The notes beneath the pieces are model-generated. The model had not been told where the DNA came from. It saw only the letters and a list, made by a program, of their open reading frames with translations, and did no database searches. From the NCBI GenBank assembly GCA_018402135.1, contig JAGYJF010000006.1, positions 1-64,000 on the forward strand: a DNA stretch of 64,000 bases. Reading direction: 5' to 3'. The DNA is from Flavobacteriaceae bacterium (GTDB lineage: Bacteria; Bacteroidota; Bacteroidia; Flavobacteriales; Flavobacteriaceae). How positions within the stretch are numbered: the first letter of the stretch is position 1; each line of letters opens with the position of its first letter. The position numbers and the translations under genes were made by a program. This document shows positions 54,180-62,783 of this stretch, in pieces.

Positions 54180-55006
54180 ATCGCTGGAGTTTTTTTAGAT
54201 GTTACATCGTTAATAATTTTATGAAGTAGCTTTTCAAAGTATTCCTGGCCATTTGATGAATCAATAATTGTCCAACGCTGTATGATTTGTAGTTTGATGG
54301 TGTAGGCGAAAACATCTTCAGCACCAAACAAGCCTTGGGTTTTTTCTTCCAGAAAATCCCATATCACCGTATCTAAAAAGCGCTCTATTTTTTCAGGTTT
54401 ATTTTCCAATAACACTTTAATGAGTGCATTTAAATAAGGATAATCTTTTGTGACTAAAGCCGAAGGTGACCGATCGGGGCCAACTTGCAAAATTAACCTG
54501 TCGGCATCGTGAATGTTGGGTTGGGAAAGGAAATCATAGGTATTGAAGTGAAACGCCGCAATAAGTGATTTTAATTCCCTAACAAAAGCAAAGTAATTGG
54601 CCAAAAAGGTATTATCTAAACCAAATACTTCATTGTAAAACCTGTCTGTTATGGCATCTTCCATGTCTCTTGGACTCATGTTCGCCAATCGATCTTCATT
54701 TTCTGCCAGAAAATCGTTCATAAAATCGGGAAAGTTTTTTCGGCCTAATTTGTATGCTTTTATGTCTTCAAGATTGAATACGCTTGGTTTTTTAAATGTT
54801 GCTGTTGGCAAGTCTTTGTATTCTTGACAAAGTATTGACAACAGGTTATTTATATCATTCGGATAGATTAGGTACCTCAATAATTTTTTATCCTCCTTGG
54901 TTAGGTTTCGTCTAATCATATCGAAAAGGTCATCAAAGTCTAAGTTTGACGCATCCATCTGTGGTGACATATCAGGAAGGCTCGATATGAGATAGTAGTA
55001 GTTCAT
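54176..55006 (-). CDS. DUF2764 protein of the V-type ATPase operon
   Basis: A 276-residue protein beginning MNYYYLISSLPDMS, the DUF2764 pattern. In chlamydiae and Bacteroidota this gene replaces the subunit C gene between E and A, so it probably provides the socket joining the rotor to the K ring; that is inference from position. It overlaps both neighbours by 4 bases. Confidence 0.85.
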   Translation of the reverse strand: MNYYYLISSLPDMSPQMDASNLDFDDLFDMIRRNLTKEDKKLLRYLIYPNDINNLLSILCQEYKDLPTATFKKPSVFNLEDIKAYKLGRKNFPDFMNDFLAENEDRLANMSPRDMEDAITDRFYNEVFGLDNTFLANYFAFVRELKSLIAAFHFNTYDFLSQPNIHDADRLILQVGPDRSPSALVTKDYPYLNALIKVLLENKPEKIERFLDTVIWDFLEEKTQGLFGAEDVFAYTIKLQIIQRWTIIDSSNGQEYFEKLLHKIINDVTSKKTPAI

Positions 55007-55617
55007 TCCGGTACTTTAAATAAAACCTTATTGGTTTGCTCCGAAAGGTAAGTTCTAAAAATCTTTATGAAGTCGTCATCACTAAACGAAATCTGATAAT
55101 TGTCGGCTTTTCTGGCAATTCGAAAACCGCCGTTTAAACTGCCTTCAAAACTAACGGTCATATTGGGCGTAACTTCCTTAATTCTTTGGGTAAAAGCACC
55201 ATTAAGCTTATCTTCCAAGCCTTTGGGCAAAATGAGTTCGAGGTCATTGGTGTCTCTCCAATTTTTTAAAACATCAGAAATAGCCGATTGCATAAAACTC
55301 ACATCGGCAAGGGCTTCTTTCGTGGTAGTTTCAATAATTTTTTTAGACAGTAATACTTCTATTTTTGCTTTAAGGTCACTAATAAATTGTTTGGCTTTAA
55401 GTTCTAATTCACTTTCTACGCTTTTCTTTAGTCTGAGTACTTCGCGCTGGGCTTCTTCCAAAATACCATCTGCTTCAACCTTTGCATTTTGTAGTATAAC
55501 AGCCTTTTCAGTTTCGGCTTCTTGAAGCATTTTTTTTGATTGCTTCTCAGCCTTTTCGATGCCTTCTTGATAGATTTGATCGGTTAGCTTTTCAAGATTG
55601 TTGATACTATTACTCAT
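55003..55617 (-). CDS. atpE: V/A-type ATPase subunit E
   Basis: A 204-residue protein with a long N-terminal helix (about 10-85, rich in Glu, Lys and Ala: KAEKQSKKMLQEAETEKAVIL) and a C-terminal globular part ending FKVPE. It forms the peripheral stalk. A separate G/H subunit gene is not seen. It starts 11 bases after the universal stress protein gene. Confidence 0.87.
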   Translation of the reverse strand: MSNSINNLEKLTDQIYQEGIEKAEKQSKKMLQEAETEKAVILQNAKVEADGILEEAQREVLRLKKSVESELELKAKQFISDLKAKIEVLLSKKIIETTTKEALADVSFMQSAISDVLKNWRDTNDLELILPKGLEDKLNGAFTQRIKEVTPNMTVSFEGSLNGGFRIARKADNYQISFSDDDFIKIFRTYLSEQTNKVLFKVPE

Positions 55618-55628
55618 AATTTTACATA

Positions 55629-56438
55629 TTAAATTACCATTAACGGAATGGGGCTGTTAAAGACCATTTTATCGGTGAGACTTTCATGAAACAAACACTC
55701 AATAAATGAGTAGTTCTTAGAGAGTACAGCAACGGCATCGATATTATTCGCCTTTGCATACTCCATAATACCTTTATCTATATGAGGGTGCTGGGTGAAT
55801 GTAAAAGAGGCTTTAACATTGCCCATTTGCTTAATTAGCTGATTGCGATTTTCATGTTCTTTTTTGGTCATGGTTTTTTCCTCACGATTTAAGGTAACCA
55901 CGTCTATTGAAAACGCTAATGCTTGGGCAAAATCTGTTAGAAATTCAATGGCATCATCATCGGTTTTTAAACTATAATCACACGCCAATACTACTTTCTT
56001 TAGTTGCTTTAAGTTAGTGTTATCTGGAATTACAAAAACAGGTGTTTCAATCATTTTGATGATTTTTGCCGTTTTGGTACCCCAAATTTCATTAATCCCT
56101 TTGGCGCCTTTGGTGGCCATTACCAGAAGGTCTATAGACTCATTATTGGCCAAACCCGCAATTTTATCAACAGACACTCCCAATTCTTTTTTAAATTCGT
56201 GTGAAATCTGTTTTAGTTTTGGTTGGGCTTCCAGCAATTTTTTGAAGTTATTATCAATTTTCTTTTCTAGATCAGCCAAGGTAAACACATGACTTTCTTC
56301 AGCCAATGGTCGGTGATAAACGTGATAAATAACGAGTTTGGCATTGATTTTACTTGCTAAATGAATAGCTTGATCGAGGGCGTTATTGGCTCTTTCAGAA
56401 AAATCGGTAGGGACTAAAATGGTTTTTTGTGTTTTCAA
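55629..56438 (-). CDS. Tandem universal stress protein
   Basis: A 269-residue protein with two UspA domains: the first (1-145) begins KTILVPTDFSERANNALDQAIHLA with the ATP-binding-like ATKGAKGINEIWGTKTAKIIK, and the second (about 150-269) is more divergent, with ACDYSLKTDDDAIEF. It is the first gene before the V-ATPase genes, 11 bases from atpE, so it is likely co-transcribed. Usp proteins accompany energy or starvation stress. Confidence 0.88.
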   Translation of the reverse strand: MKTQKTILVPTDFSERANNALDQAIHLASKINAKLVIYHVYHRPLAEESHVFTLADLEKKIDNNFKKLLEAQPKLKQISHEFKKELGVSVDKIAGLANNESIDLLVMATKGAKGINEIWGTKTAKIIKMIETPVFVIPDNTNLKQLKKVVLACDYSLKTDDDAIEFLTDFAQALAFSIDVVTLNREEKTMTKKEHENRNQLIKQMGNVKASFTFTQHPHIDKGIMEYAKANNIDAVAVLSKNYSFIECLFHESLTDKMVFNSPIPLMVI

Positions 56439-56688
56439 GTTGTATTTTTTAAATTGTTATATGTTATTGGTAGTCTTTTAGTTTGTTAAGCACATCTCAT
56501 GATGTTGCCACTAATTTACAATTTAATTGAGGTATTTCCAAGTAGGAAGGTACATGCAGAATTTATTATTTAACTAAAAATGACATTGCTCATGTAGGTC
56601 GCTTCGTTTTGGAATATTTCCAAAAGGCTGTGTGTGTAATGTAGAAGCTGGTATTTATTAAGGAGCAGTGCCATTAGCCTTAAGTTAA
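56439..56688. other. Intergenic, upstream of the V-ATPase operon
   Basis: The promoter of the usp-V-ATPase operon should lie here on the minus strand, but I see no exact TAnnTTTG box. No gene is supported. Confidence 0.4.
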
Positions 56689-57032
56689 GCTGCCGTTATT
56701 GCTCTAATTGGCCATAAAGCTGCCGGCGTTCTAAATATTTTTAAACCGGTAGGTAAAATGGCCTTGAGTTGTTACCTTTATCATTCGGTGATTTCAATTA
56801 TCATATTTTATGGCATTGGTTTTAATTTGGTGGGTAAATAGGCTATACCATTATCATGATCATAGCTTTTTCAATTTTTGTAGTACAAGCGTATTTCTGT
56901 AAAGTTTGGTTTCAGTATTTTAAACACGGTCCAATGGAATGGTTATGGCGGAAACTGGTGTATGGTAAACTTCAACTTAACAAATCTAAATTGAAAAATT
57001 TTACGTTAACCAATGACATTAAAACGGAGTAG
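56689..57032 (+). pseudogene. C-terminal remnant of a DUF418 membrane protein
   Basis: Frame 1 reads GVLNIFKPVGKMALSCYLYHSV and FYGIGFNLVGK, then meets a TAG. Restoring one lost A in the run gives the continuing frame IGYTIIMIIAFSIFVVQAYF, followed by FKHGPMEWLWRKLVYGK, ending at a TAG at 57030-57032. The GPMEWLWR ending is typical of DUF418 proteins (normally about 370-400 residues with many helices). Only the last quarter survives, with a frameshift and no start. Confidence 0.75.
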
Positions 57033-57207
57033 TATATTAATTGACTGATTTAAAAATTAATAAAAGTTATTTTATTGTAATACTTTATTGGCAACATTGA
57101 ATGGTTTAACTAAATTACTCGACAGAATTAACAATTGATATTACAACATTCGATAAAATTGGTTTAAAGCAATTAATATTTTACTTTTATAGGAAATCTA
57201 TTTTGAT

Positions 57208-57810
57208 ATGACCAACAAACTCTCAACAAGTAGCCGCATAAAAATTGGTTTTTCGTTTGCTATTGTTTTCATACTCGTTTTAGCAACCAACCGATTTGAT
57301 AAAAAGAGATTCGAAACCGTTGAAAATTCACTCACTTCGGTATATGAAGACCGATTGGTTGCCAAAGGCTATATCTATTCTCTAAACAACATCTTTCATT
57401 TTCAGGAAAAAATGTTGCTAGACAAAGATCAATCTTATAAAATAGAGGCATATCACAATGCAGTAAGCTCCTTATTGGCAAGCTTTAAGGCTACGAGACT
57501 CACATCAGAAGAAAAATCAACCTTCAGAAATTTAAGAGATAACTTAAATAAACTTCAAGATTTAGAATTGCGTTACCTTTCAGCAGATAATGATATCTTA
57601 AGTGATTCTCAAAAAAATCAAATTATATTGCAGCTCAATCGTATTCATCGTAATTTAGACCAATTGGCCATTATTCAGCAATCTGAAGGGGAAAATATGA
57701 CCCGCTTTGCCAAAAGCTCATTAAACACCTCTTCATTACTGTCTAATATTGAAATTGTACTTATTATCGTAGTTGGCATTGTGGTTCAATTTATTATTTT
57801 TTACAAATAA
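57208..57810 (+). CDS. Membrane protein with a four-helix-bundle sensor-like domain
   Basis: A 200-residue protein with a helix at each end (about 10-26 and 178-197) and an all-helical extracytoplasmic region between (RFETVENSLTSVYEDRLV to GENMTRFAKSS). This matches the shape of the 4HB_MCP ligand-binding domain of chemoreceptors, but no HAMP or signalling domain follows. It could sense ligand for a partner protein or be structural. No partner kinase is nearby. Function unknown. Confidence 0.65.
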   Translation: MTNKLSTSSRIKIGFSFAIVFILVLATNRFDKKRFETVENSLTSVYEDRLVAKGYIYSLNNIFHFQEKMLLDKDQSYKIEAYHNAVSSLLASFKATRLTSEEKSTFRNLRDNLNKLQDLELRYLSADNDILSDSQKNQIILQLNRIHRNLDQLAIIQQSEGENMTRFAKSSLNTSSLLSNIEIVLIIVVGIVVQFIIFYK

Positions 57811-57903
57811 TTTTACAAACAATAACTTTAAGTACCACCATTGTTTTTTACACAGGAATACTTTTTATTTTGATGTTTGTTTTAGAAAAAAAACTAAATT
57901 ATT

Positions 57904-58248
57904 ATGAAGTTATTAAAGATTGTAGTATTTGTAAGTGTTTTTTTAGGAATGCTAAGAATTGGTTATGCTCAAAAAGTGTTTAGCGTAGATTATGTCAATC
58001 AAGCCGATGTTAAGATATTTGTGGTGAAGTATGAGAACCAAGCCGATTTAAAAGTTTTTAATGTGAAGTATCAAAATCAGGCGGGCGATAACAATGGTAA
58101 ATGGTTTTTTACCCAATATCCTAATCAGGCAGACAAGAAACTGTTTTTTGTAGATTACGAAAATCAGTCCGATTTAAAAATATTTTTTGTCGACTACGAA
58201 AATCAGTCTGGATGGCGAAACAATACGAAAAAGCATTTGATGTATTAG
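57904..58248 (+). CDS. DUF6150-like secreted repeat protein
   Basis: A 114-residue protein with a signal peptide (about 1-22, ending YAQ) followed by five to six short repeats of about 13-15 residues of the form VxYxNQADLKVFxV (VDYVNQAD, VKYENQAD, VKYQNQAG, TQYPNQAD, VDYENQSD, VDYENQSG). The alternating pattern predicts a small beta-repeat fold. It resembles DUF6150 proteins of Bacteroidota, whose function is unknown. It lies 93 bases after the four-helix-bundle gene. Confidence 0.7.
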   Translation: MKLLKIVVFVSVFLGMLRIGYAQKVFSVDYVNQADVKIFVVKYENQADLKVFNVKYQNQAGDNNGKWFFTQYPNQADKKLFFVDYENQSDLKIFFVDYENQSGWRNNTKKHLMY

Positions 58249-58494
58249 TTTGAAAAATAGTAATTAAACAATTTAGACTACCTAAAAAAAAAGAAGTTAT
58301 TAACTTTTAACTTTCTCTCTACCAAAGTAAATTAGTTGTGTTTAAAATACAAATCTTCAGAAACACCCATTTCAATAGTATATAAAACTGCGGTTATTTA
58401 TAAACAAAATCTAAAGTAGTTACATAAACTAAATTTTAAAACTTTGATTATTTAACTTTTTATTTAAATTTACTATCTATTAAATCAACCTCGT

Positions 58495-59622
58495 ATGCGT
58501 TATGTGTTTTTTGTTCTATTCAGTTTGTGTCTTTTAGTATCCTGCAATAACCAACCAACTCTGGTGAACCAACCACCTCCAAAAGTTCAAGTGGTAGCCC
58601 TTCAACAACAAGAAATAACTATAGAAAAAGACTTTGTTGGTCAAGTTTATGGCTATAAAGATATTCCTATCAGAACCAGAGTAGAAGGCTATCTTGAAAA
58701 TATGTATTTTGAAGAAGGTAGTTATGTTGAAAAAGGAAAGTTACTGTATCTTGTAGATCCTAATCCGCTTAAAGAATCGGTAAACGCAGCCCAAAGCGAA
58801 CTAGCGCGAAGCGAAATTAATCGAGATAGAGCGATTAGCGATTTAAATCGCATTCAACCATTAGCCGAAATTAACGCAGTAAGCCAGAAAGATTTGGATG
58901 CCGCCGTTGCAGAAAGAAAAGGTTCTGAGGCAATGGTTGCTGCCGCCAAAGCTAAACTTAAACTATCACAAATTAATTTAGGCTATTCTAGTATCAGTGC
59001 TCCGGTTGATGGTATTATTGGAAAAACACTTGCGCAGCAAGGCGAATTTGTAGGTAGGTCTCCCAATCCTATTATTTTGAATACAGTTTCAACAGTAGAT
59101 TCACTGAGAGTCGAATTTTTTGTCACAGAGAATGACTATCTCGCTTGGGTGAATCACACTAAAAATAATCAAGGCACTAATACTAACGAATTACAGCTAA
59201 TACTATCCGATGGTAGTGTGTTTCCCTATAAAGGCAAAGTTAAATTTATCAATAGAGAGGTTGACGCGGTCACAGGCACTATATTAATTCAATCCATATT
59301 TCCAAATCCAGACAGACTATTGAGGCCTGGTCAATTTGCCCGCGTACGTGCGGCAGTTAAAACCATTCCAAATGCCCTATTGGTCCCGCAACGTTGCGTT
59401 AATGAAATACAGGGTAATTTTAGTGTGATGCGTATCAAGGAAAATGGCGAAGTAGCGCAGGTAAATATAAATTTAGGCCCAGTCTATAGAGATTATTTTA
59501 TCGTAAATGAAGGGTTATCACCAAACGACCTAGTTATTTATGAGGGTTTGCAAAGAGCTAACAATGGCAGTATGGTTGAAGCTGAGCTTATCGAGTTTAT
59601 ATCGCAAGTCAAAGCCGAATAG
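58495..59622 (+). CDS. RND efflux periplasmic adaptor (membrane fusion protein)
   Basis: A 375-residue lipoprotein (LVSC, Cys at about residue 17). The adaptor order is visible: VQVVALQQQEITIEKDFVGQVYGYKDIPIRTRVEGYLENMYFEEG (barrel and lipoyl), an alpha hairpin (about 95-150), SAPVDGIIGKTLAQQGEFVG, and LRPGQFARVRAAV. It links the inner-membrane pump to the outer-membrane channel. The permease gene follows after 2 bases. Confidence 0.92.
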   Translation: MRYVFFVLFSLCLLVSCNNQPTLVNQPPPKVQVVALQQQEITIEKDFVGQVYGYKDIPIRTRVEGYLENMYFEEGSYVEKGKLLYLVDPNPLKESVNAAQSELARSEINRDRAISDLNRIQPLAEINAVSQKDLDAAVAERKGSEAMVAAAKAKLKLSQINLGYSSISAPVDGIIGKTLAQQGEFVGRSPNPIILNTVSTVDSLRVEFFVTENDYLAWVNHTKNNQGTNTNELQLILSDGSVFPYKGKVKFINREVDAVTGTILIQSIFPNPDRLLRPGQFARVRAAVKTIPNALLVPQRCVNEIQGNFSVMRIKENGEVAQVNINLGPVYRDYFIVNEGLSPNDLVIYEGLQRANNGSMVEAELIEFISQVKAE

Positions 59623-59624
59623 CC

Positions 59625-62600
59625 ATGAAATACAACCAACAAGACATTTTTTTTGTTAGACGCCCTATTGTAGCTATCGTAATTGCTCTTTTTATGATAA
59701 TTATTGGTGGCGTTTCCATTTTAGGTTTGGCTGTAGAGCAATATCCAGATATAACACCTCCTGTTGTTCGGGTAAGTACTGCTTTTTCAGGTGCTAATTC
59801 CACTACGGTTGAAACTTCTGTTGCAGCACCATTAGAACAGCAAATAAACGGTGTAGAGAATATGCTTTACATGAAATCTACCAATGCCAATGATGGCAGC
59901 ATGAGTCTTCAAGTTACCTTTGATTTGGGTACGGACCCCGACATGAATACCGTTTTTACACAAACACGAGTAGCATCAGCAACCCCAAAACTACCCGAAG
60001 ATGTAAAGCGTATTGGGGTTACCACACAAAAATCGATGAGCAGCATTCTTATGCTACTTTCGGTGTCATCCCCAAATGGCACTTATAACAGAGACTTTTT
60101 AGGCAATTATTCCATCATTAATATCCAAGATCAATTGGCGCGCATTAAGGGTGTTGGTCGTGTTCAGGTATTAGGTTCTAGTGATTATTCTATGCGCATC
60201 TGGATTAAACCAGACCGATTGGCTAAACTAGGTCTTTCTGTACCAGAAATTATTAATGCTATACGACAACAGAATGTGGTAGCTCCAGGAGGAAAGTTTG
60301 GTGCTGAGCCTGCGCCACCCGGTACCGAGTTTACCTACACTGTTAGGTTACCTGAACAACTTATTAATGAAGAAGAATTTGAAGATATAGTTATTAGAAC
60401 CATGCCAGATGGAAGTCAGCTGCGCATGAAAGACATTGCCGAAATAAAACTCGGTACCGAAAACTACAACTCACTATCAAGAACCAATGGTAAAGATGCA
60501 GCTGCCATTGCAATTTATCAATCACCAGGTACCAACGCTGTAGTTTTAGCAGAAGAAATAACTAAAGCCATGGATAACATGGCACAGTCTTTCCCTGAAG
60601 ATTTGAAGTACGAAATTTCTTTAGATGCCACCGAGCCAATTATGGCAGGTATTGACGAAATTATTGAAACGCTTATTATTGCTTTGATTTTGGTGATTTT
60701 AGTGGTGTTCTTATTTATTCAAGATTGGCGTGCCACGCTTATACCTACGTTGGCAATTCCAGTATCACTTATTGCCTCTTTTATGTTTTTCCCTATTTTA
60801 GATTTCACCATTAATTCCTTATCCCTTTTGGGCTTGGTTTTAGCTATTGGTATCGTGGTAGATGATGCCATTGTTGTGGTTGAAGCCGTTCAGGTGAATA
60901 TTGAAAAAGGAATGTTGCCAAAAGCAGCTACCTCGGCTGCCATGCGCGAAGTTACAGGACCAATTATCGCTACAACCTTGGTGATGGTTGCTGTATTTGT
61001 ACCTGTGGCTGCTATGGCCGGTATAACAGGAAGTCTTTACCAGCAGTTCGCCATTACCATTGCTGTTTCGGTAGTATTTTCTTCTATTAACGCCTTGAGT
61101 TTAAGTCCGGCTTTGTGTTCCTTATTTATGAAAAAGCCAGTAGAATCTAAAGGACCACTGGGTAGATTCTTTAAAAAGTTTAATACGGCATTCGACCGCG
61201 GCACAAAATCCTACGGTAATGCCACCTCAGGCGTGGCAAAAAAACTAACACGCGGTGTCATTTATTTGGTTATTACCATGGTTGCCGCAGGGATTTTCGG
61301 AAAATTAGTGCCTGGTGGATTTTTACCTGAAGAAGATCAAGGCTATTATTTCGTTAATGTACAATTGCCCAATGCTGCATCCTTGCAACGCACCGATGCT
61401 GTTGTTAAACGTGTTGAAGAACTTTTAATGCAAGACGAATCTGTAGAATACGTAACCGCAGTAACTGGATTTAGCATGCTGTCTGGTGCCATGATTCCCA
61501 ACAACGCCTTTTTATTTGTTAAACTGGTTAATTGGCACGAACGCGAACTCACCGCCAACGAAATGGTGGCCAAAACAAATGGCATTTTAGGCAAACAAAT
61601 TATTGAAGCCCAAGCTATGGCTTTCGGACCGCCAGCAATACCAGGTTTAGGAAATGGATCGGGTTTTAGTATCATGATTCAAGATAAAAGTGGTCAACCA
61701 CCGGCTTACTTAGCAGAACAAACCAATAAATTTATAGCAGAAGCTCAAAAACGTCCAGAAATCGCATCTGCTTTTACTACGTTCCAGGCTTCTGTGCCAC
61801 AACGCCGTATGGTTTTAAATCGGGATAAAATACTAAAGTCGAATGTAGCCTTAAGTGATGTTTACAATACCTTTGCAGCCTTTTTAGGCGGTGCCTATGT
61901 AAACGATTTCACCAAATACGGTCGCTTGTATAAAGCTTACGTTCAAGCCGAGCCCGAATACCGACAAAGCGAAAAAGGATTAGAGTTATTTTTTGTTCAA
62001 AATAAAGATGGTATATCGGTGCCGCTTTCCACTTTTGTAGATGTGGTGCCTGATGCCGGACCCGATTATACCGTAAGATTTAATCTGCTAAGAGCTGCCG
62101 AAGTTACCGGAGCGCCTGCCTCTGGCTATAGTTCAGCCGAAGCTCTAAATGCCCTTGAGAAAGTGGCTGCAGAAGTGTTGCCATCCGATATTACTTATAG
62201 TTGGAATGCCATGAGCTATCAAGAGAAAAAAGCTTCAGGTCAGTTGTTGGTAGTTTTTTCGTTTTCTCTCTTTTTTGTATTTTTAATTTTAGCAGCCCAA
62301 TACGAAAGTTGGAGCATGCCACTTGCCATATTATTAGGAACCCCTTTTGCACTTATGGGAGCTTTCGGATTTTTATATGTCGCGCGACTGTTTAGTGAAA
62401 GTTATCTAACTAATATATTTGTTCAAGTTTCATTGGTGATGTTAATAGCCATGGCCGCTAAAAACGCCATCCTAATTGTTGAATTTGCAAAGTTAAAATT
62501 TGATGAAGGTTTAAGCCTATTTGATGCGGCTGTTGAAGCAGCTACCCTGCGTTTCAGACCTATTTTAATGACTACTTTCGCCTTTATTCTAGGAATTTTA

Positions 62601-62783
62601 CCGCTATTGCTGGCCAGTGGTGCCGGTGCTGAAGCCAGAAAGGTGATGGGGGTAGCGCTCCTCGGAGGTATGGCCGTAGCCACAGCCATTGGTGTATTAA
62701 TGTATCCCATGCTTTTTGTGTTGATTGGAAAATGGGCTGGCTACGAAAAAAACAGAACCGTTCAACCTAAAAATGATCAATGA
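59625..62783 (+). CDS. RND efflux pump permease (HAE1/AcrB family)
   Basis: A 1052-residue protein of normal AcrB length. Features are the N-terminal FFVRRPIVAIVIALFMIIIGG, GVENMLYMKSTN, GVGRVQVLG, the TM4 proton relay GIVVDDAIVVVEAV with two aspartates (LGLVLAIGIVVDDAI), the EEDQGYYF segment, and the TM10-11 lysine region AMAAKNAILIVEFA. It exports hydrophobic drugs or lipids by proton antiport. Its stop overlaps the next start (TGATG). Confidence 0.95.
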   Translation: MKYNQQDIFFVRRPIVAIVIALFMIIIGGVSILGLAVEQYPDITPPVVRVSTAFSGANSTTVETSVAAPLEQQINGVENMLYMKSTNANDGSMSLQVTFDLGTDPDMNTVFTQTRVASATPKLPEDVKRIGVTTQKSMSSILMLLSVSSPNGTYNRDFLGNYSIINIQDQLARIKGVGRVQVLGSSDYSMRIWIKPDRLAKLGLSVPEIINAIRQQNVVAPGGKFGAEPAPPGTEFTYTVRLPEQLINEEEFEDIVIRTMPDGSQLRMKDIAEIKLGTENYNSLSRTNGKDAAAIAIYQSPGTNAVVLAEEITKAMDNMAQSFPEDLKYEISLDATEPIMAGIDEIIETLIIALILVILVVFLFIQDWRATLIPTLAIPVSLIASFMFFPILDFTINSLSLLGLVLAIGIVVDDAIVVVEAVQVNIEKGMLPKAATSAAMREVTGPIIATTLVMVAVFVPVAAMAGITGSLYQQFAITIAVSVVFSSINALSLSPALCSLFMKKPVESKGPLGRFFKKFNTAFDRGTKSYGNATSGVAKKLTRGVIYLVITMVAAGIFGKLVPGGFLPEEDQGYYFVNVQLPNAASLQRTDAVVKRVEELLMQDESVEYVTAVTGFSMLSGAMIPNNAFLFVKLVNWHERELTANEMVAKTNGILGKQIIEAQAMAFGPPAIPGLGNGSGFSIMIQDKSGQPPAYLAEQTNKFIAEAQKRPEIASAFTTFQASVPQRRMVLNRDKILKSNVALSDVYNTFAAFLGGAYVNDFTKYGRLYKAYVQAEPEYRQSEKGLELFFVQNKDGISVPLSTFVDVVPDAGPDYTVRFNLLRAAEVTGAPASGYSSAEALNALEKVAAEVLPSDITYSWNAMSYQEKKASGQLLVVFSFSLFFVFLILAAQYESWSMPLAILLGTPFALMGAFGFLYVARLFSESYLTNIFVQVSLVMLIAMAAKNAILIVEFAKLKFDEGLSLFDAAVEAATLRFRPILMTTFAFILGILPLLLASGAGAEARKVMGVALLGGMAVATAIGVLMYPMLFVLIGKWAGYEKNRTVQPKNDQ

